From an uncultured Clostridia bacterium (GTDB taxonomy: Bacteria; Bacillota; Clostridia; Oscillospirales; Ruminococcaceae), in assembly GCA_945931735.1 (NCBI GenBank), contig CAMEPN010000073.1, forward strand, positions 1-7,899: DNA of 7,899 bases. The letters are read 5' to 3'. The position numbers were made by a program, and so were the translations under genes. The notes below the pieces were generated by a model. It was not told the origin of the DNA and made no database searches. It was given only the letters and a program-made list of their open reading frames with translations. How positions within the stretch are numbered: position 1 is the first letter of the stretch; every line of letters begins with the position of its first letter. Positions 5,831-7,899 of the stretch are shown here, piece by piece.

Positions 5831-7657
5831 TTATCTTCCTCCGCCCTTGCCGAACATCTCAAGACGTTCATCGCTTAGAACGAATTTTACCTTTACAGCT
5901 TGACTGCCTACCTTCATCAAAGCAACGCCGCGCTGATTAGCCGAAATCAGCTCAGTTTGCGCGTCGTTAAGGTTAAACAGCTCCGTTGTTTCCTTAAGTG
6001 ATTTTCCGTCCATTGAAAACAACAGCTTATACGTAGGCAGATCAAGAACAGGCTGTCCGCAGAACTTAACCTCGGGAGCGAGGAAGTCGTTTGTAGATTG
6101 TGTTCCGACAACTATGCTGCCTTCGTACTTTCGCGCACGTTTCTCTGCATTTTTCAAGAACTCAAGTGACTGCGGGCATCGCGGATCTATCATAGTCCAA
6201 CACTCGTCTGCAACAAGCATTATACGTTCCTTGCGGTCATGAGTTATCTGCTCCCAGCACCATGAAAGCACATTAAAATATTGTGCCGCAAGCACCGTTC
6301 CCGACATCTGTATCAGCGACTTTGTATCGAGCACAATAAAACCGCCCTTCGGGTCGATTGTGGTATAACCGTTCCAGAGCAGGTGGTCTGCTCCATTCGC
6401 AGCACCATCAAGGTAGGTGGTTAGGTCGTCGTAATATTCCGCGTTGTGGTCAGATGATTTTGCTTTATCAGCAATAAGACTATATAAATCACCTATTGTG
6501 GGGAATTGCTCCGCGCGCCAATTAGTCACATCAGTGTCCCATACTATCCCAAATCGCGCGTATAGCTCTACCAGTGACTTGTTGAGCAATGCCCTTAGTT
6601 TGTCATCAAGCGATGGGAGGTACAGTGTGAAAAAGGTTTCAAGTGTTTTCAGATGTACCATAAGGTCGCCAATACTGTCCTTTTCTGTAACTTCTTTCTC
6701 GCTGTCCTCTTCATCAGGCGGTACGGGGCGTATCTGAAGTGGATTGATCAGTCCGCCGCGTCCGCCCGCGACGTCTATCCAACTGCCTTGAAACAGCGGA
6801 TTATTGCACATTTCCTTATATTCGCCCTCGGGGTCAATTATAATTATTTTTGTGCCGCGGGCGTATTCTGATGCGATTATGTGCTTTATTGCAGTCGACT
6901 TGCCCGAACCCGATCCTCCAACAATTGTAATGTTGCTGTTATTTCGGTTGTCTGACCGTTTCCACAAATCCAACATCATAAGTCCACCGTCGCTGTTTTT
7001 CCCTAAATAAAAACCGCTGCCATCATTAAAGCCGCCTGCGGAAAATGGGAATCCGCCGACAAATGTGCTTACAGGGAAATATCTTGAGGAAGTTTCCTGT
7101 ATGCGCTTTATCTGCGGATAAGTGGGGGATATCTGCTGATAACCTTCCTTTTGCAGATTTGCGAGAATACGCACCTTGCAGCCGATAAGGCTGCATACAT
7201 TTTTAACACGGTCGCAGCGTGAATCAAAATCATCCTTGTCACGGGAGAGAACCATTATTGTGGTGTTCCATTTACCCATGATTTCGCCGTTCTGATCCAT
7301 TTTTATCATGATTTTCTCTTGATCGTCTGCGGCTTTTTGGCAGCGCTGCCGTTCACGCGGATCCTTTGTACTTGCCGCCTGTCCACGGTACATTCGTATT
7401 TTCTTTGAAATTTCATTCACTGCCGCGCCATTGTCGATAGGCTCATAATTTATTGATACAGTTGTTCCCGGGATATTTGTAAGTCTAGAATACCAACCGT
7501 AATCGCATTCCGAGGGATAATCTGTTATCGCAAATATGCAGCAGTAATTCTCTCCGAGGCGCAGCCTGTTCATAGAAAATTCAATTCCAATTGGCGTAAT
7601 GCTCGCCTGCAGGGCGGCATTTACGGTGACCTGCACTTCCTGTTGTTTTTTAGTCAT
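5831..7657 (-). CDS. virB4: VirB4-family conjugation ATPase, short form
   Basis: The protein has 608 residues. The ATG at 7657 is preferred because GGAGGA (7662-7667) lies just before it; the ATG at 7669 has no ribosome site and overlaps that signal. VirB4 proteins are the cytoplasmic hexameric motors of type IV secretion and conjugation. Residues 1-200 give the N-terminal domain that docks to the channel. Walker A is GGSGSGKST (247-255), followed by IIIIDPEGEY (271-280), a VirB4/TraC-like feature. Walker B is MLVADE (480-485), the sensor-like GTQSTND is at 518-524, and the arginine-containing NQRGVAL is at 574-580. All core motifs are intact. It is shorter than the roughly 800 residues of many VirB4 proteins because the N-terminal domain is reduced, which is common in Gram-positive elements. 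It heads the visible operon and is preceded almost directly by a terminator hairpin. Confidence 0.93.
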   Translation of the reverse strand: MTKKQQEVQVTVNAALQASITPIGIEFSMNRLRLGENYCCIFAITDYPSECDYGWYSRLTNIPGTTVSINYEPIDNGAAVNEISKKIRMYRGQAASTKDPRERQRCQKAADDQEKIMIKMDQNGEIMGKWNTTIMVLSRDKDDFDSRCDRVKNVCSLIGCKVRILANLQKEGYQQISPTYPQIKRIQETSSRYFPVSTFVGGFPFSAGGFNDGSGFYLGKNSDGGLMMLDLWKRSDNRNNSNITIVGGSGSGKSTAIKHIIASEYARGTKIIIIDPEGEYKEMCNNPLFQGSWIDVAGGRGGLINPLQIRPVPPDEEDSEKEVTEKDSIGDLMVHLKTLETFFTLYLPSLDDKLRALLNKSLVELYARFGIVWDTDVTNWRAEQFPTIGDLYSLIADKAKSSDHNAEYYDDLTTYLDGAANGADHLLWNGYTTIDPKGGFIVLDTKSLIQMSGTVLAAQYFNVLSWCWEQITHDRKERIMLVADECWTMIDPRCPQSLEFLKNAEKRARKYEGSIVVGTQSTNDFLAPEVKFCGQPVLDLPTYKLLFSMDGKSLKETTELFNLNDAQTELISANQRGVALMKVGSQAVKVKFVLSDERLEMFGKGGGR

Positions 7658-7661
7658 TTTT

Positions 7662-7667
7662 TCCTCC
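7662..7667 (-). promoter_or_regulatory. Ribosome binding site deciding the VirB4 start
   Basis: GGAGGA lies four bases before the ATG at 7657 and overlaps the alternative upstream ATG at 7669, which makes the latter unlikely as the start. Confidence 0.8.
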
Positions 7668-7674
7668 ATTCGGC

Positions 7675-7706
7675 AAATAAAAAAGCACGGTCATTTGATC
7701 GTGCTT
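7675..7706 (-). terminator. Intrinsic terminator or attenuator directly upstream of VirB4
   Basis: On the minus strand, AAGCACGATCA and TGACCGTGCTT pair (7696-7706 with 7683-7693, one mismatch, A-C) and are followed by a T-tract (TTTTTTATTT). It lies after the stop at 7726-7728 of the upstream gene remnant. The T-tract ends eight bases before GGAGGA of VirB4. It may simply terminate the upstream gene, but no clear promoter fits between it and VirB4, so read-through or regulated antitermination is possible. Confidence 0.75.
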
Positions 7707-7725
7707 AAAATATTGTAGTGATTGT

Positions 7726-7899
7726 TTATCTGTCCCATTCGTCGCTTTCCATCCCATCAACGGCTTCAAATGTTTTTATCTGTTCGTCAGCCAGTTCGGA
7801 TATCCTTATAAAAAAGTGTTTTGCCTTGTTGTACTTCCTTTCGGAAAAATCTATATAAAGAATCTAACCTGTTTTAAGTTTCCATTATTTTCTTGTGTT
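7726..7899 (-). pseudogene. 3' end of an upstream gene, apparently frameshifted (partial)
   Basis: The 3' part (7726-7863) encodes 45 residues ending GMESDEWDR then TAA. It reads like protein (YIDFSERKYNKAK, FFIRISELADEQIKTFEAVD) but has no ATG, GTG or TTG at its head and is closed upstream by a TAG at 7864-7866. A second frame enters from the right edge (7898-7851) and reads TQENNGNLKQVRFFI before TAG. The two overlap by 13 bases and join into one plausible sequence by a -1 shift near 7851-7863. The simplest reading is one gene with an indel; programmed frameshifting or a base-call error are alternatives. The family is not recognised. By position, upstream of virB4, a small PrgI-like or other conjugation component would be expected, but the residues do not prove this. 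Confidence 0.45.

Noticed and set aside
7705..7720. Promoter with TACAAT as -10 ahead of VirB4
   Set aside because: TACAAT is at 7712-7717 on the minus strand, but no acceptable -35 lies 16-18 bases upstream, and transcription would begin at the terminator stem itself.

Overview
The window looks like part of an integrated conjugative element, or a related mobile element, from a low-to-moderate GC Firmicute, most likely a gut clostridium of the Ruminococcus/Oscillospiraceae kind. The basis is a short-form VirB4-type secretion ATPase, a companion single-pass membrane protein, strong AAGGAGG-type ribosome sites, A/T-rich linkers, and protein styles typical of clostridial conjugative elements. 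The assignment rests on recognition and was not tested by a search. No relaxase, coupling protein, integrase or peptidoglycan hydrolase gene is present, so only a slice of the element is visible.

Layout: six genes lie on the minus strand and read from right to left. They are a VirB4-like ATPase (7657-5831), a 650-residue membrane-anchored extracytoplasmic protein (5810-3858), a HAD-fold 5'(3')-deoxyribonucleotidase-like protein (3847-3293), a CpaE/TadZ-like protein with a degenerate P-loop (3269-2163), a protein with two winged-helix-like domains (2140-1304), and a coiled-coil protein with a conserved-looking C-terminal module (1245-274). Gaps between the first five are only 10 to 23 bases and most starts have a clear Shine-Dalgarno site, so they look like one operon. 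An intrinsic terminator lies inside the 3' end of the winged-helix gene, and a candidate promoter precedes the last gene, which may therefore be transcribed separately.

Right edge (7670-7899): the 3' end of another minus-strand gene, apparently broken by a -1 frameshift, is followed by a terminator hairpin whose T-tract stops about ten bases before the VirB4 ribosome site. No convincing promoter lies between them, which raises the possibility of read-through or regulated antitermination.

Left edge (1-273): the C-terminal end of a plus-strand gene (3-89) converges on the operon. Between the two lies a compact array of three tandem hairpins with a period of 37-39 bases (162-260), bracketed by imperfect direct repeats of about 20 bases. 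This array is the most unusual structure in the window.

Inferred working model: VirB4 energises a Gram-positive type IV secretion channel. The 650-residue protein is an envelope component. The CpaE/TadZ-like protein may position or regulate the machine. The winged-helix and coiled-coil proteins may serve DNA-side or regulatory functions. The nucleotidase is an accessory whose role in the element is unknown.
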